From the NCBI GenBank assembly GCA_902786205.1, contig CADABQ010000028.1, positions 1 through 54,800 of the forward strand: 54,800 nucleotides of DNA, in the 5' to 3' direction. Below are positions 1 to 9,182 of the stretch, piece after piece. The position numbers were made by a program, and so were the translations under genes. The notes beneath the pieces are model-generated. The model did no database searches. It was not told the origin of the DNA and saw only the letters and a list, made by a program, of their open reading frames with translations. Source of the stretch: an uncultured Lachnospiraceae bacterium (GTDB taxonomy: Bacteria; Bacillota; Clostridia; Lachnospirales; Lachnospiraceae). The stretch's first letter is position 1, and the number at the start of each line of letters is the position of its first letter.

Positions 1-136
1 TGATGTCCCATGAAATTCTTTTGAATTTTCAAGGTTGTTTCACTGTTTAATTGTCAATGTCCTAATCGCTGCAAGCCTTATTCTGTAAGGCTTTGAGGTG
101 TTTCTTATTTTCTGTCACCCCCCAAGCGACTTGTTT

Positions 137-165
137 AGTATAGCACCCTGATTTTCAAAAGTCAA
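137..165 (-). promoter_or_regulatory. Strong sigma-A promoter with UP-like element, reading out of the window
   Basis: Read on the minus strand, TTGACT, a 17-base spacer and TATACT (with TGC just before it, an extended -10) form a near-consensus promoter. The 40 bases upstream (about 166-210) are almost pure A/T tracts, like an UP element. The transcript would run leftward through 1-130, which has a short perfect hairpin (AAGCCTTA/TAAGGCTT) and a segment around TTGACAATTAAACAGTG that resembles leaders of clostridial rRNA operons. The rRNA itself would lie outside the window, so that identity is inference. Confidence 0.6.
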
Positions 166-233
166 CACTTTTTTTAATTTTTTTCAATTTTTTTCTTTTT
201 TTGTGTTTTTCCTTGTATTTTTCCCTTTTCTTC

Positions 234-1310
234 CTATCTTTCTCCTGCATTTTTTTCTTGTTTTTTCACTACTACATGTTCTTTTAAATACTTGTACCAT
301 TTTTCATAATATACACCATACATATGACAACCATCCGCAGACAATCCTTCTTTTAAATATCCTTTTTCGTCTGTGAACAATGGATTTACATCTATATAAA
401 ATACCTGTTTCCCATCTGCTGCTTTTGCAAGTTCCACATTTTTATCGTTTATATTGATATTATTATATACACCGCTACTGTCGCTTCTTCCTTTTGAAAA
501 ATGCAACATTCCCATTAAATATATGACTGCATCCGGTTGTGTCTTTTTTATTTCTTCTATCAATGAATCCATACGTTTTCTGAAAATTGCCGCATTTCCA
601 TAACCTAAATCATTCATTCCCAGCATGATATATATTTTTCCATATTTTTTATTTTGTAATACCTGATTCAAATTTTCTGCACGATTTGTATTTTTACACA
701 ATATAGACTTACCTCGTACCCAGTCATATAACGCATAACCATCCTGGCAATAAAAATCAGCCGTATCTTTTAAGTCAAGATAATCATAAAAAGCAACCAT
801 TCTAGAATCACCAATGAACATAGCATCTTTAAAGTAAGATTTTCCAACTTTTTTACTATACTTGTATTCTGTCGTAAGCGGTGTTTTTCCTCGATCTGAA
901 TAATAAGGAGAGTTAATCTTTACAGGAGTATACTTATCAAACTTAGTAACTCCTATGTCTTCTTTCCTTTCTGTTTTCTTCTTTTCTTCTGTCTGTTTTC
1001 CATTTAGCTGCTCTGTCTTTGCTTCATCTATTTTCTCTGCTTCATCTTTCTTTTCCAAAGTGGTTGGTTCTGTTTGCTGATTTTCCTCCGCATTTCCACC
1101 CTTTCCCACTGGATTGCTTGTATTTTCTTCTGCAAATGCATCCTGCCATAAAGGTGAAGTAAGTTTCTTTTCTATATAAGCAAATGTCAGCCCATGTTCT
1201 CCTACAGTTTTTCCTAATGCAAATGCCCCTACTATTATTGTAACCATACATGCCCAAAATATGTCTGGTGCCTGTTTTCTCCATTTATTTTGTCTGCTAT
1301 CTTTCATCAT
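234..1310 (-). CDS. Membrane-anchored SGNH/GDSL-family esterase or O-acetyltransferase partner
   Basis: The protein has 358 residues. A short basic N-terminus is followed by one membrane segment (about residues 17-36), a Lys/Glu/Thr-rich extracytoplasmic spacer (about 60-135) and an SGNH hydrolase domain. The family blocks are visible: GDSR (Ser nucleophile, about residue 169), GMND (block III Asn, about 233) and DGCH (Asp/His pair, about 327). A GAGGAG ribosome-binding site precedes the start. It lies directly downstream of an MBOAT acyltransferase gene. Such pairs normally divide the work: the MBOAT protein moves acetyl groups across the membrane and the SGNH protein transfers them to, or removes them from, a cell-surface polymer. 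The substrate here (peptidoglycan, teichoic acid or exopolysaccharide) cannot be told from sequence. Confidence 0.85.
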   Translation of the reverse strand: MMKDSRQNKWRKQAPDIFWACMVTIIVGAFALGKTVGEHGLTFAYIEKKLTSPLWQDAFAEENTSNPVGKGGNAEENQQTEPTTLEKKDEAEKIDEAKTEQLNGKQTEEKKKTERKEDIGVTKFDKYTPVKINSPYYSDRGKTPLTTEYKYSKKVGKSYFKDAMFIGDSRMVAFYDYLDLKDTADFYCQDGYALYDWVRGKSILCKNTNRAENLNQVLQNKKYGKIYIMLGMNDLGYGNAAIFRKRMDSLIEEIKKTQPDAVIYLMGMLHFSKGRSDSSGVYNNININDKNVELAKAADGKQVFYIDVNPLFTDEKGYLKEGLSADGCHMYGVYYEKWYKYLKEHVVVKKQEKNAGER

Positions 1311-1425
1311 TTTTCTCTCCTCGTTCTTTCTATTATACTTTCTTCTTACACGTTCTAATCGATATTAGCTATTTTATTTATACTTTCTACTCTCCTACCA
1401 GACAATTTCTGTTTCATCACTGTAT

Positions 1426-2805
1426 TTAGAACTGTAAATACAAAAACGGATTGCTTCCCGATTGCATCAATTGATATACGGAATAAAAGAAAATACAAAG
1501 AATAACCAACGTACTAATTGGTTTATTTTCTATTTTTTGAAAGCATTTTTGCGGCAATGGGGTTGAAAATAAAATACAAATCAACAACAAAATCCAATAT
1601 TGTTTCAGATAAAATATAAATTTATCTGGTCCTAAATAGAGTGTAGCTCCTGCTTTTCCAAACATACAGCCTATATATTGAAGCAATGCTTGCAAATTAG
1701 TATTCGCAAAAAGCATCCATGATATTGGTAACAATACAATAACCCATATATGTCCTAACGGTTTGTATGTTTCAAAAAGTTTTCCAATTACTATTTTTTC
1801 CAATCCGATGCAAATTCCAAACAATAATCCCCACAAAACAAAATTCCAGCTTGCTCCATGCCAAATTCCAGTTAAACTCCACACAACAAATATATTGAAT
1901 ACGGTACGAAGCTTTCCCTTTCGATTTCCTCCCAATGGAATGTAAATATACTTTGTAAACCATTTTCCCAATGTGATATGCCATCTTCTCCAAAAGTCTG
2001 ATATACTGGAGGCACAATACGGATGTCTAAAGTTTTCTGGAAAGTGAAATCCTAACATTTTTCCTATCCCAATTGCCATCAATGAGTATCCAGCAAAGTC
2101 AAAGTAAATTTGAAAAGAATATGCAATTGCACCTAACCAGGCAATTGGCGCCCAAATTCCTATCGTTCCTGCCATTTGAACAGAATTCCACAAAGTTTCT
2201 ATCTTATTCGAGAGTAATACCTTCATCCCCAGTCCCATTACAAACATACGAAATCCCTGATTCATAGATGCCATAGATATATTTCTACACTTTAAATCCT
2301 GTCGCATATCTGGGTAAGAAAATATCGGTCCTGACAATATATGTGGAAACATTGTTATAAACGTAGCGTACTCCAAAAATGAAATTTTTTTCCCATTCTC
2401 GTCTTTATAACAATCAATCAATATGGATATATTTTGAAACGTATAAAAGCTGATTCCCAAAGGTAACGCTAATTGCAATACTGGCAAAAGATTATGATGC
2501 AACATAGTATTTATATTTGTCACTCCAAAATCCCAATACTTAAATACAAACAGCGTTGCTACATCAAACACAATTGTTACAATCAACGCTTTTTTCGATT
2601 TTTCCTTATGGACCAAAATCAATCCCAGATAGTTAAATACCAATGATATTATTAACAACCAGAGATATTTTGAATCATTCATCCAATAAAAAAGCAGGCT
2701 TCCTGATAAAATACACAGATTTCTATATTTTTTAGGACAAATAATATAAATCAGCAGAAAAATTGCTAAAAATCGAAAAATAAATATATTATCACTAAAA
2801 CTCAC
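1426..2805 (-). CDS. MBOAT-family membrane O-acyltransferase (AlgI/PatA-like)
   Basis: This is a 459-residue multipass membrane protein of the MBOAT superfamily. The invariant catalytic His lies in the segment LTGIWHGASWNF (about residue 316), and the upstream motif FDFAGYSLMAIG and the segment FWRRWHITLGKWF are typical of the AlgI/DltB-like branch. Members move acetyl groups from cytoplasmic acetyl-CoA to the outer face for modification of surface polymers. Translation starts at GTG (2803-2805), with GAGAAGG eight bases upstream. It is followed by the SGNH gene after a gap of about 115 bases. Upstream, after the rsiV terminator, there is a TGAAAC box with GTA 17 bases downstream, a weak match to an ECF-type promoter. 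Family assignment is firm; the polymer substrate is unknown. Confidence 0.92.
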   Translation of the reverse strand: MSFSDNIFIFRFLAIFLLIYIICPKKYRNLCILSGSLLFYWMNDSKYLWLLIISLVFNYLGLILVHKEKSKKALIVTIVFDVATLFVFKYWDFGVTNINTMLHHNLLPVLQLALPLGISFYTFQNISILIDCYKDENGKKISFLEYATFITMFPHILSGPIFSYPDMRQDLKCRNISMASMNQGFRMFVMGLGMKVLLSNKIETLWNSVQMAGTIGIWAPIAWLGAIAYSFQIYFDFAGYSLMAIGIGKMLGFHFPENFRHPYCASSISDFWRRWHITLGKWFTKYIYIPLGGNRKGKLRTVFNIFVVWSLTGIWHGASWNFVLWGLLFGICIGLEKIVIGKLFETYKPLGHIWVIVLLPISWMLFANTNLQALLQYIGCMFGKAGATLYLGPDKFIFYLKQYWILLLICILFSTPLPQKCFQKIENKPISTLVILCIFFYSVYQLMQSGSNPFLYLQF

Positions 2806-2841
2806 AGTTTGTACCTTCTCTTTCTTTTTTCATTGAAAACT

Positions 2842-2869
2842 GCTACTGTCCACAAACCACACAGTTTCA
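2842..2869 (-). promoter_or_regulatory. Possible ECF-sigma promoter before the MBOAT gene
   Basis: On the minus strand TGAAAC (2869-2864) is followed after 17 bases by GTA (2846-2844), about 40 bases upstream of the GTG start. The -35 box matches the SigV/SigM/SigW consensus exactly; the -10 half is weak (AGTAGC rather than CGTC or CGTA). This is only a candidate. Confidence 0.3.
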
Positions 2870-2985
2870 CAAAGTTTTTTTACAAAATGTATCTTTCCTA
2901 TCGTAGAACAAGTTAGGAACTTCCACAGCCACTTCCTAAATTTTTCATTTCTGAAGAATTTGCTTTATCGGATACATTTTTCTAG

Positions 2986-3026
2986 ACAAAAAATATCTGC
3001 CCCTGATTTCAAGAAGAAGAGGCAGA
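2986..3026 (-). terminator. Intrinsic terminator after rsiV
   Basis: On the minus strand a nine-base-pair stem (TCTGCCTCT with AGGGGCAGA, one G-T pair) is followed by TATTTTTT. It ends the sigV-rsiV unit and separates it from the MBOAT gene. Confidence 0.75.
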
Positions 3027-3038
3027 CATTTTGTTGCT

Positions 3039-3071
3039 ACAGTGCAAGGAACTAATACGCCCTTGCACTGT
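3039..3071 (-). other. Perfect 11-bp inverted repeat just after the rsiV stop
   Basis: ACAGTGCAAGG and CCTTGCACTGT flank an 11-base loop, ten bases beyond the rsiV stop codon. No T-run follows, so it is not a standard terminator by itself. It may protect the 3' end or act together with the terminator at 2986-3026. Confidence 0.5.
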
Positions 3072-3081
3072 AACATCTTGC

Positions 3082-3960
3082 TTACTTTAATAATGGTTCG
3101 GTTACTGTTGATGGTATCTCAAATTCTACGCTTCCCATGTACATTGGTGCTACATCTCCCTGATTGAAACAAATTACCAAATTTCCCTTATTGTTTATAT
3201 AGAAAGATGTTGTATCTTTAATGGTATCAAACTCCCACATTGCTGCTTCCGCATCGTCTAACCAGTACTGTACATTTTTATCTTCCTTCATCTGGGTCCG
3301 CATTTGCTCTTTGATGTTATCACTGATTACTTTTTTATAATCCGAATCTGTCTTAAATAAATCCTTTAACTGCAAACGTTCTCCTGTTTTTAGGTCAATT
3401 GTATAATAGTAGTCTGTTTCAGAACCACTTCCTGCTGCCTGATAACAAATTAACTTTAAAGTGAAATACTCCTCATTGGATGTTACCACTTCTGTTTTTA
3501 TTGTCATAGACTGGTAACCCTTCTTCTCTTTCAATTCTTCCTTAAATTCTGCTACCCATTTTTTTGTAATTGCATCAATTTCTTCGTTAATTTTTTCTGA
3601 AGATTTGTCTAGTTTTTTGTTCTTGCCATCTGTTTTTATTTTTTCTGTCTCTACATCTGCATAATTGCGATCATCCTCATACGAATATTGTCGAAATGTC
3701 ACCGTGTGTACAACATCTCCCACTATAGGGATTTGTTCCATCGCAAACGCCACACGCTGAGAAGTATTTGGCAAGATTACAAACGCTGCCATCGCGGCAG
3801 TTACAGCTCCCGCTGTATATTTTACAATATTTCTTCTCCTTTCTCTCCGTTTATCTTTCTTTGCCTGTTCTATTTTTTCTTTCATTGCTTCTACTTGTTC
3901 CTTGGGCATTTTTACCTTCATATATTCTTCCTTTATTTTTTTTATTTCTTCATTACCCAT
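3082..3960 (-). CDS. rsiV: RsiV-family anti-sigma factor (DUF3298 domain)
   Basis: This is a 292-residue bitopic protein. The cytoplasmic N-terminus (about 40 residues, strongly charged) would bind the sigma factor. A membrane segment follows (about residues 42-60), and just after it VAFAME contains an AxA signal-peptidase-like site. The rest is an extracytoplasmic DUF3298 domain ending in the typical FNQGDVAP and FEIPS strands. In Bacillus subtilis and Clostridioides difficile RsiV binds lysozyme, is cleaved by signal peptidase and then by RasP, and releases SigV. I chose the ATG at 3960 because GGAGG sits seven bases upstream; a start eight codons earlier lacks a ribosome-binding site. It follows sigV by 36 bases and is co-transcribed with it. 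Lysozyme sensing is inferred from the family. Confidence 0.88.
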   Translation of the reverse strand: MGNEEIKKIKEEYMKVKMPKEQVEAMKEKIEQAKKDKRRERRRNIVKYTAGAVTAAMAAFVILPNTSQRVAFAMEQIPIVGDVVHTVTFRQYSYEDDRNYADVETEKIKTDGKNKKLDKSSEKINEEIDAITKKWVAEFKEELKEKKGYQSMTIKTEVVTSNEEYFTLKLICYQAAGSGSETDYYYTIDLKTGERLQLKDLFKTDSDYKKVISDNIKEQMRTQMKEDKNVQYWLDDAEAAMWEFDTIKDTTSFYINNKGNLVICFNQGDVAPMYMGSVEFEIPSTVTEPLLK

Positions 3961-3996
3961 TTTGCTTCCTCCATTCTTTGTCATCTAAAAATTTTT

Positions 3997-4482
3997 TTAC
4001 ACTTCTTCCATTTGCACTCGTAGCTTTCTCAGTCCACGATATAATCTGCTTTTTATAGTGCTCAATTTTTCGTTTTGAATCTGTGCAATTTCTTCCAGTT
4101 TCATGTCTTCAAAATAGCGCAAACGAATTACTACCTGGTCAGCTAATTCTAATTGATCCATCGCCTCTTTCAAATCAAAATTTTCATATACATCCTGCTT
4201 TCCGGTCTCAGGCACTTCTTCCATTGATTCGAATTTTACTGCTTTGTATTGTTGCTTTATTTCGTTCAACATAATACGGTAAATCCATGTTGCTGCAAAT
4301 TCGGGCTTTTTTAATTGACCACTATTTAAAATTGCTTTATAAGCTCCGTTTTGCACAATATCCGCTGCATCCTCCTCATTTTTTACATGGCTATATGCTA
4401 AACGGAAATATTTATTATAATTTTCCAGCAATATTTGTTCCACTATCTTTTCATTCTTTTTATTTTTGGACAACAAACCCAA
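3997..4482 (-). CDS. sigV: ECF RNA polymerase sigma factor, SigV-like
   Basis: This is a sigma-70 family protein of about 161 residues with only regions 2 and 4. Region 2 carries DAADIVQNGAYKA and FAATWIYRIMLNE; region 4 carries LRYFEDMKLEEIAQI and STIKSRLYRGLRKLR. The open frame begins with GTG at 4491, but that GTG lies inside GAGGTGAG, which is itself a good ribosome-binding site. TTG at 4480-4482, five bases further on, is therefore the more likely start. Pairing with an RsiV-type anti-sigma gene points to SigV. A TGAAAC-type promoter lies upstream, fitting the autoregulation usual for ECF sigma operons. The expected targets are envelope-protection genes; the acyltransferase pair downstream is a good candidate. 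Confidence 0.9.
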   Translation of the reverse strand: MGLLSKNKKNEKIVEQILLENYNKYFRLAYSHVKNEEDAADIVQNGAYKAILNSGQLKKPEFAATWIYRIMLNEIKQQYKAVKFESMEEVPETGKQDVYENFDLKEAMDQLELADQVVIRLRYFEDMKLEEIAQIQNEKLSTIKSRLYRGLRKLRVQMEEV

Positions 4483-4557
4483 CTTTCTCACCTCGTTATA
4501 CCATTTTTTCTTGCAAGATTAAAAGCCTTTCCGGTACCATCTTTGCTTTCATATTAT

Positions 4558-4586
4558 TAGATACCCATGTGCCTTAAAAAGTTTCA
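4558..4586 (-). promoter_or_regulatory. ECF (SigV-type) autoregulatory promoter
   Basis: On the minus strand TGAAAC (4586-4581) is followed after 16 bases by GTATCTAA (from 4564). This is close to the TGAAAC-N16-CGTA/CGTC consensus of Bacillus SigV, SigW and SigM. It lies about 80-100 bases upstream of the sigV start, as expected for an autoregulated ECF operon. Confidence 0.55.
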
Positions 4587-4630
4587 TCCATAAAAAATTT
4601 TTTTATTCTTTTTTTTGACATTTTTATTAA

Positions 4631-4686
4631 TGAAAAAACAAAGCGTTTTAAATCCTTTATTCATAAAGATTTAAAACACTTTGTTC
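4631..4686 (-). terminator. Intrinsic terminator after the nucleoside kinase gene
   Basis: An 18-base inverted repeat (4637-4654 with 4668-4685, one mismatch; arms start AACAAAG and end CTTTGTT) is followed on the minus strand by a T6 tract. It lies about 50 bases beyond the kinase stop codon. Confidence 0.8.
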
Positions 4687-4738
4687 CTCAACTATTTTTA
4701 TGCAGATGCCTTACTGCGATATCCGAAAAGTTATCTTT

Positions 4739-6403
4739 TTATACATTGAAAATACTTCCACCAATAAATTCTCTGGCAATCGAATTTTTAGGAATATCCT
4801 CTGTGCTAACTCCGATAAAATAATCCAAAAACTTCAACAGTCGCTTTGCTTCCGTATATTCTGGACAATCTTTTGGTATGCCAAATAAAATTGGTTCGGC
4901 ATATTGTTTTAACACTGCCAGCTCATAAATCAATGCCGAATTAAACATTACGTCTGCCTCTTCCTGAAATGGGAAAATATATTGTTCTTCTCCCTTTCTT
5001 ACAGATGGCCACATAGCAATGGTATCCTTCGCACTGGTTCCTCTTGTTCTTGCATCTCTGACCATTCTTCGAATCAAACGTCCATCTGTAGTCGGAATTC
5101 GATTATGCTCATCAATATTTAACTGTGTCAACGCACTAATATAGATTTTGAATTTATTTTCCTTAGGAAGGGAATAGGATAATTGGTCATTTAGTCCATG
5201 AATCCCCTCAATAACCAATACATCGTCCTTTCCTAACTGCTTATAATTTCCTTTGTATTCTCTTCGTCCTGTTTTAAAATTATAAGAAGGAAGTTCCACC
5301 CGTTTTCCCTTTAATAAATCAGTCATATTTTGATTGAACAACTCTACATCCAACGCTTCCAGGCATTCATAATTGTAATTTCCATCTTCATCTCTCGGTG
5401 TCTCCTGCCGATTTACAAAGTAATCATCTACTGGAATTGGGTGTGGCTTTAAACCATGCGCCCGAAGCTGTACAGATAACCGATGAGAAAATGTTGTTTT
5501 TCCAGAGGAGGATGGTCCTGCAATCATTACAATTTTTTTCTCTTTGTTTACCGCAATCTGTTGTGCAATTTCTCCCATCTTTTTTTCTTGTAATGCTTCC
5601 TGCACTAAGATAAGATTCTGGATGTCACCGCTGGCAATTACATCATTTAATGCTCCCACCGTATCTACTTCCATCATCTTTCCCCAGTCTTTTGATGCAC
5701 GTAATGTCTGGAACAACTTTGGACGGTTTTCCCACTTAGAAACCTTGGTTGGCTCCATCCGTTCAGGAAGTTGTAAGATAAATCCTTCGTCACATAATTC
5801 CATAGAAAAATAAGATAACATTCCTGTACTTGGAGGCATATAACCATAAAAATAATCCCGAAATCCATCTAAATCATATATATTAGCTTTGGATACACGA
5901 CGATATTCAAACAGCTTTTTCTTATCCATCATTCCATAGTATTCAAACATATTTTTTGCTTCTTCTGTATTGATGGAATATTTGCGAAATTTAATATCCT
6001 GTGCAATTATATTGCGCATTTCTAGTTCTATTTTTTTCAGCAACTCCTCTGTCAGTTGCACATCTCCTTCAATTTCACAGTATCTTCCATTTCCTACTGA
6101 AAATTGAACAGAAACCTTGTCAAGTTTTTCATATGGAAGCACGCTATACACCGCTTTAAGCATAACAAAGATTAATCCCCTACAATAGGTGCGATAGCCA
6201 TCTGGATTATTTACCTGAATAAATTCTACATTTGCATCTTTTTCTACCTTTTCATTTAGCTCCTGTAGTCTGCCATCCACACTTGCCAATATAATATCAC
6301 TTGCATATGCATCCTTAAAATCATTGCTAATTTCTAAATAAGTTGTTCCTTTTTTATATTCCTTTTTCTTCTGATCTACTGTAATACTTATTGTATCCCC
6401 CAT
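4739..6403 (-). CDS. TGS/SAD-domain nucleoside (uridine) kinase-like protein
   Basis: This 554-residue protein has three parts. Residues 1-65 look like a TGS domain. Residues about 65-230 resemble the threonyl/alanyl-tRNA synthetase second additional domain, including EAKNMFEYYG. The C-terminal half is a uridine-kinase/phosphoribulokinase P-loop domain with Walker A GPSSSGKTTF (about residues 294-303), followed by PVDDYFVNR and VIEGIHGLN. This fusion is common in Clostridia and is annotated as a nucleoside kinase. Phosphorylation of uridine/cytidine is predicted from the kinase half, and the role of the tRNA-synthetase-like half is unknown. It has its own terminator and sits 92 bases downstream of nif3. 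Confidence 0.88.
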   Translation of the reverse strand: MGDTISITVDQKKKEYKKGTTYLEISNDFKDAYASDIILASVDGRLQELNEKVEKDANVEFIQVNNPDGYRTYCRGLIFVMLKAVYSVLPYEKLDKVSVQFSVGNGRYCEIEGDVQLTEELLKKIELEMRNIIAQDIKFRKYSINTEEAKNMFEYYGMMDKKKLFEYRRVSKANIYDLDGFRDYFYGYMPPSTGMLSYFSMELCDEGFILQLPERMEPTKVSKWENRPKLFQTLRASKDWGKMMEVDTVGALNDVIASGDIQNLILVQEALQEKKMGEIAQQIAVNKEKKIVMIAGPSSSGKTTFSHRLSVQLRAHGLKPHPIPVDDYFVNRQETPRDEDGNYNYECLEALDVELFNQNMTDLLKGKRVELPSYNFKTGRREYKGNYKQLGKDDVLVIEGIHGLNDQLSYSLPKENKFKIYISALTQLNIDEHNRIPTTDGRLIRRMVRDARTRGTSAKDTIAMWPSVRKGEEQYIFPFQEEADVMFNSALIYELAVLKQYAEPILFGIPKDCPEYTEAKRLLKFLDYFIGVSTEDIPKNSIAREFIGGSIFNV

Positions 6404-6495
6404 ACCTCTGCCTCACTTTCTTTTCTGCATTAGGACATTTACACTCTTACCCACCGTTTGACTATTTTTCATCTATACAAGAAATCATTTTTTTC

Positions 6496-7281
6496 TTATA
6501 TTGTGAAAAATGGTGTGTTTTCCTGTGCTTGGAATATTTCTATCTCTGAACCATATATTTTCTGTAAATAATCAGAAACATAGGAAACCATGAAATGTTC
6601 TGTTCCAAAATGCCCCGCATCTATGATCTGCAATCCACAATCCAATGCATCAATTGCTGTATGATGGTCAATATCTCCACTAATTAATACCTGTGCCTGT
6701 TTTTGTAGTGCATACTTTACCATGCTTTTGCCTGCGCCTGTAGAAATGGCCACTCTTTTTACCTTTTTTTCCACATCACCAGTAACTCTTACCTCACCCA
6801 AATCAAAGGCTTCTTTTGTCTGTTCGGCAAGTTGCTTTACTGTTACTTCTTCCTGCAAAGTGCCTACTTTTCCAATTCCCATTGAGGTACCTTCTTTGTC
6901 AGATACCAATTCCAAAATATCTTCACTTATTAAGTGTATTTTTTCTGCTGCTACATCATTCATCACGCAAACATCACAATTTGTATGCATTGCATAATAG
7001 GAAATATCATGTTTAACCAAACGAAATATTCTTCTTCCAATGAGATCCTCATCTGTCACCCTTTTCATTGCTGAAAATATCATTGGATGATGCGTAATAA
7101 TCATATCCACTTTTTTTGCAACCGCCTGCTCAATTACCGCATCTGTTGCATCTAATGCCACCATGATTTTTTTTACTTCCCGTTCCCTGCTTCCTACTAA
7201 AAGTCCTACATTGTCCCAACTTTCCGCATAAGCAACTGGTGCCAGTTGTTCCAACTTGTCAATTATTTGTGCTGCTTTCAT
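6496..7281 (-). CDS. Nif3-like dinuclear metal-centre protein
   Basis: The 261-residue protein matches the Nif3/YqfO family in its short form, without the inserted PII-like domain. Metal-binding signatures are visible: ITHHPMIF (about residues 63-70), MHTNCDVCVMN (about 98-108) and DAGHFGTEHFMV near the C-terminus. Family members form toroidal hexamers with a di-metal site; their biochemical function is unsettled (GTP-cyclohydrolase-like or chaperone-like roles have been proposed). The start overlaps the end of trmK by 23 bases, so the two are translated together. This overlap is conserved in Firmicutes. Confidence 0.92.
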   Translation of the reverse strand: MKAAQIIDKLEQLAPVAYAESWDNVGLLVGSREREVKKIMVALDATDAVIEQAVAKKVDMIITHHPMIFSAMKRVTDEDLIGRRIFRLVKHDISYYAMHTNCDVCVMNDVAAEKIHLISEDILELVSDKEGTSMGIGKVGTLQEEVTVKQLAEQTKEAFDLGEVRVTGDVEKKVKRVAISTGAGKSMVKYALQKQAQVLISGDIDHHTAIDALDCGLQIIDAGHFGTEHFMVSYVSDYLQKIYGSEIEIFQAQENTPFFTI

Positions 7282-7984
7282 AATATGTAAGCGCCTCCTT
7301 ACAATATGCCATATCTTCTTCTAACTCTTTCTGTTTTTTTCGACCTTTTTCAGAAGGGGTCTGCTTTAATTTTTCTATGATAGTTTCTATTTGTCGTTTT
7401 TCTTTTTCTAAATAACTCTTTAATACAGGATGCCTGTTCACCAACAAATATTCTCCATATAAATTATATATTTCTTTTTTTTGTAAAAGCGGCTCTGTTC
7501 TTCTTCTCGCTTTTAACATGACATAAAATTTGCCATCTTCTATCAGCATATCTTCCTGTATGATCTGAAATCCTAACTGCTCTACAAATACTCTGGTGTC
7601 CCTTACCTCCGACTGTGGCTGCAACACCAATTCGTCGACCTGCTCAATCACATTCTTTTTCCCAAGCAGTATTTTCTGCATCAAAGGGCCTCCCATGCCG
7701 GCAATCAGCACGGTATCCACTTCTCCAGGATTTAATGCCTTTAACCCATCCGAAAGTCTTGTCTCTATTTGTTCTTTATATCCATATTTTTCAATGTTTG
7801 CTGCTGCCCGCTCCAAAGGACCTTTATTAATATCCATCGCAATGACCCTATTCGCAATTTGATGCTCCATCATATAGATGGATATATACGCATGGTCACA
7901 TCCTACATCTGCAACACGCTTTCCTTTCGTAACCAACTCTACAACTGCCTGTAATCTCTTTGAAAGTTGAATATTTTTCTCCAT
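7259..7984 (-). CDS. trmK: tRNA (adenine-22 N1) methyltransferase TrmK
   Basis: The protein has 241 residues. A class I SAM-binding fold begins with VADVGCDHAYI (motif I, about residues 23-33), then AMDINKGPLERA, and the catalytic-loop segment LIAGMGGPLM. The C-terminal helical coiled-coil (after about residue 165) is characteristic of TrmK and presumably binds tRNA. It methylates A22 in the D-arm of tRNA. The gene lies between rpoD (nine bases away) and nif3 (overlapping), the usual gene order in Bacillota. Confidence 0.92.
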   Translation of the reverse strand: MEKNIQLSKRLQAVVELVTKGKRVADVGCDHAYISIYMMEHQIANRVIAMDINKGPLERAAANIEKYGYKEQIETRLSDGLKALNPGEVDTVLIAGMGGPLMQKILLGKKNVIEQVDELVLQPQSEVRDTRVFVEQLGFQIIQEDMLIEDGKFYVMLKARRRTEPLLQKKEIYNLYGEYLLVNRHPVLKSYLEKEKRQIETIIEKLKQTPSEKGRKKQKELEEDMAYCKEALTYYESSTNN

Positions 7985-7993
7985 TTTATTATC

Positions 7994-9121
7994 CTAGCTC
8001 TCCAAATAATCTTTTAGTTTTCTACTTCTACTCGGATGTCTTAATTTTCGCAACGCTTTTGCCTCAATCTGACGGATTCGTTCTCTTGTAACGTCAAATT
8101 CTTTTCCTACTTCTTCCAAAGTACGTGCTTTTCCGTCGTCCATTCCAAATCGTAAACGAAGCACACGCTGTTCTCTCTCTGTCAGTGAACTCATCACTTC
8201 TGTCAATTGTTCCCGAAGTAACGTTGCTGCTGCTGCATCCATAGGCACTGGCATATGGTCATCCTGAATGAAATCTCCTAAATGACTGTCATCCTCTTCT
8301 CCTATTGGCGTTTCCAAAGAAACTGGTTCCTGGGATATTTTCTGTATTTCACGAACACGAGCTACTGGAAGCTTCAATTCTTCTGCTAACTCCTCTACGG
8401 TCGGTTCTCGTCCTAAATCCTGTACAAGCTGACGCTGTGTACGCAATAAACGATTGATGGTTTCAACCATATGCACTGGAATACGAATGGTTCTTGCCTG
8501 ATCTGCAATTGCCCTTGTGATTGCCTGTCTGATCCACCAAGTAGCATAGGTACTGAACTTATACCCTTTTGTATAATCAAATTTTTCTACTGCTTTAATT
8601 AATCCAAGGTTACCTTCCTGAATCAAATCCAAGAATTGCATACCTCGTCCTACATAACGTTTTGCAATACTAACTACAAGACGAAGGTTTGCCTCTGAAA
8701 GCTGTTTTTTTGCCTCCTCGTCTCCATCCGCGATTCGTTTCGCTAGCTCTACTTCTTCATCTGATGTTAAAAGTGGTACTTTACCAATTTCCTTTAAATA
8801 CATACGGACAGGATCATCCACACCTACTGAATCAGGAACAGATAAGTCAATATTTTCAATATCTTCTACTTCCTCTTCCTCATCTAAATCAGCATCATCT
8901 GGCTCAAGCAAAATATCATCTGCTTCTTTTTCTTCTTTTATACGCAATATATCAATGCCCTGTTTTTCCAGAAAATCATATATTTTTTCCAACTTGCTGA
9001 CATCTAAATCCATGTCCTTAAAATGTTCTACGATTTCCTGACTTTCTAAAACATTTTTTTTCTTCTTTGCGCATACAAGCAGTTCTTTTAGTTTTTCTTG
9101 AAATTTTGTCGCATCTTTCAT
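7994..9121 (-). CDS. rpoD: Primary RNA polymerase sigma factor (sigma-A/RpoD)
   Basis: The 375-residue protein has the normal compact Firmicutes sigma-A layout. Region 1.1 is followed by an acidic stretch (about residues 65-95). Region 1.2 starts [11 protein letters not shown]; region 2 has [12 protein letters not shown] and [14 protein letters not shown] (2.3-2.4); region 3 has [12 protein letters not shown]; and region 4.2 has [20 protein letters not shown]. It directs transcription of housekeeping genes. It lies 61 bases after dnaG, the dnaG-rpoD arrangement of the macromolecular-synthesis operon. Confidence 0.98.
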   Translation of the reverse strand: MKDATKFQEKLKELLVCAKKKKNVLESQEIVEHFKDMDLDVSKLEKIYDFLEKQGIDILRIKEEKEADDILLEPDDADLDEEEEVEDIENIDLSVPDSVGVDDPVRMYLKEIGKVPLLTSDEEVELAKRIADGDEEAKKQLSEANLRLVVSIAKRYVGRGMQFLDLIQEGNLGLIKAVEKFDYTKGYKFSTYATWWIRQAITRAIADQARTIRIPVHMVETINRLLRTQRQLVQDLGREPTVEELAEELKLPVARVREIQKISQEPVSLETPIGEEDDSHLGDFIQDDHMPVPMDAAAATLLREQLTEVMSSLTEREQRVLRLRFGMDDGKARTLEEVGKEFDVTRERIRQIEAKALRKLRHPSRSRKLKDYLES

Positions 9122-9182
9122 GGTATGTCACGTCCTTTCCCTCACTTTGGTGTCTTTCCCATTATTTATTATCATGTACTAT

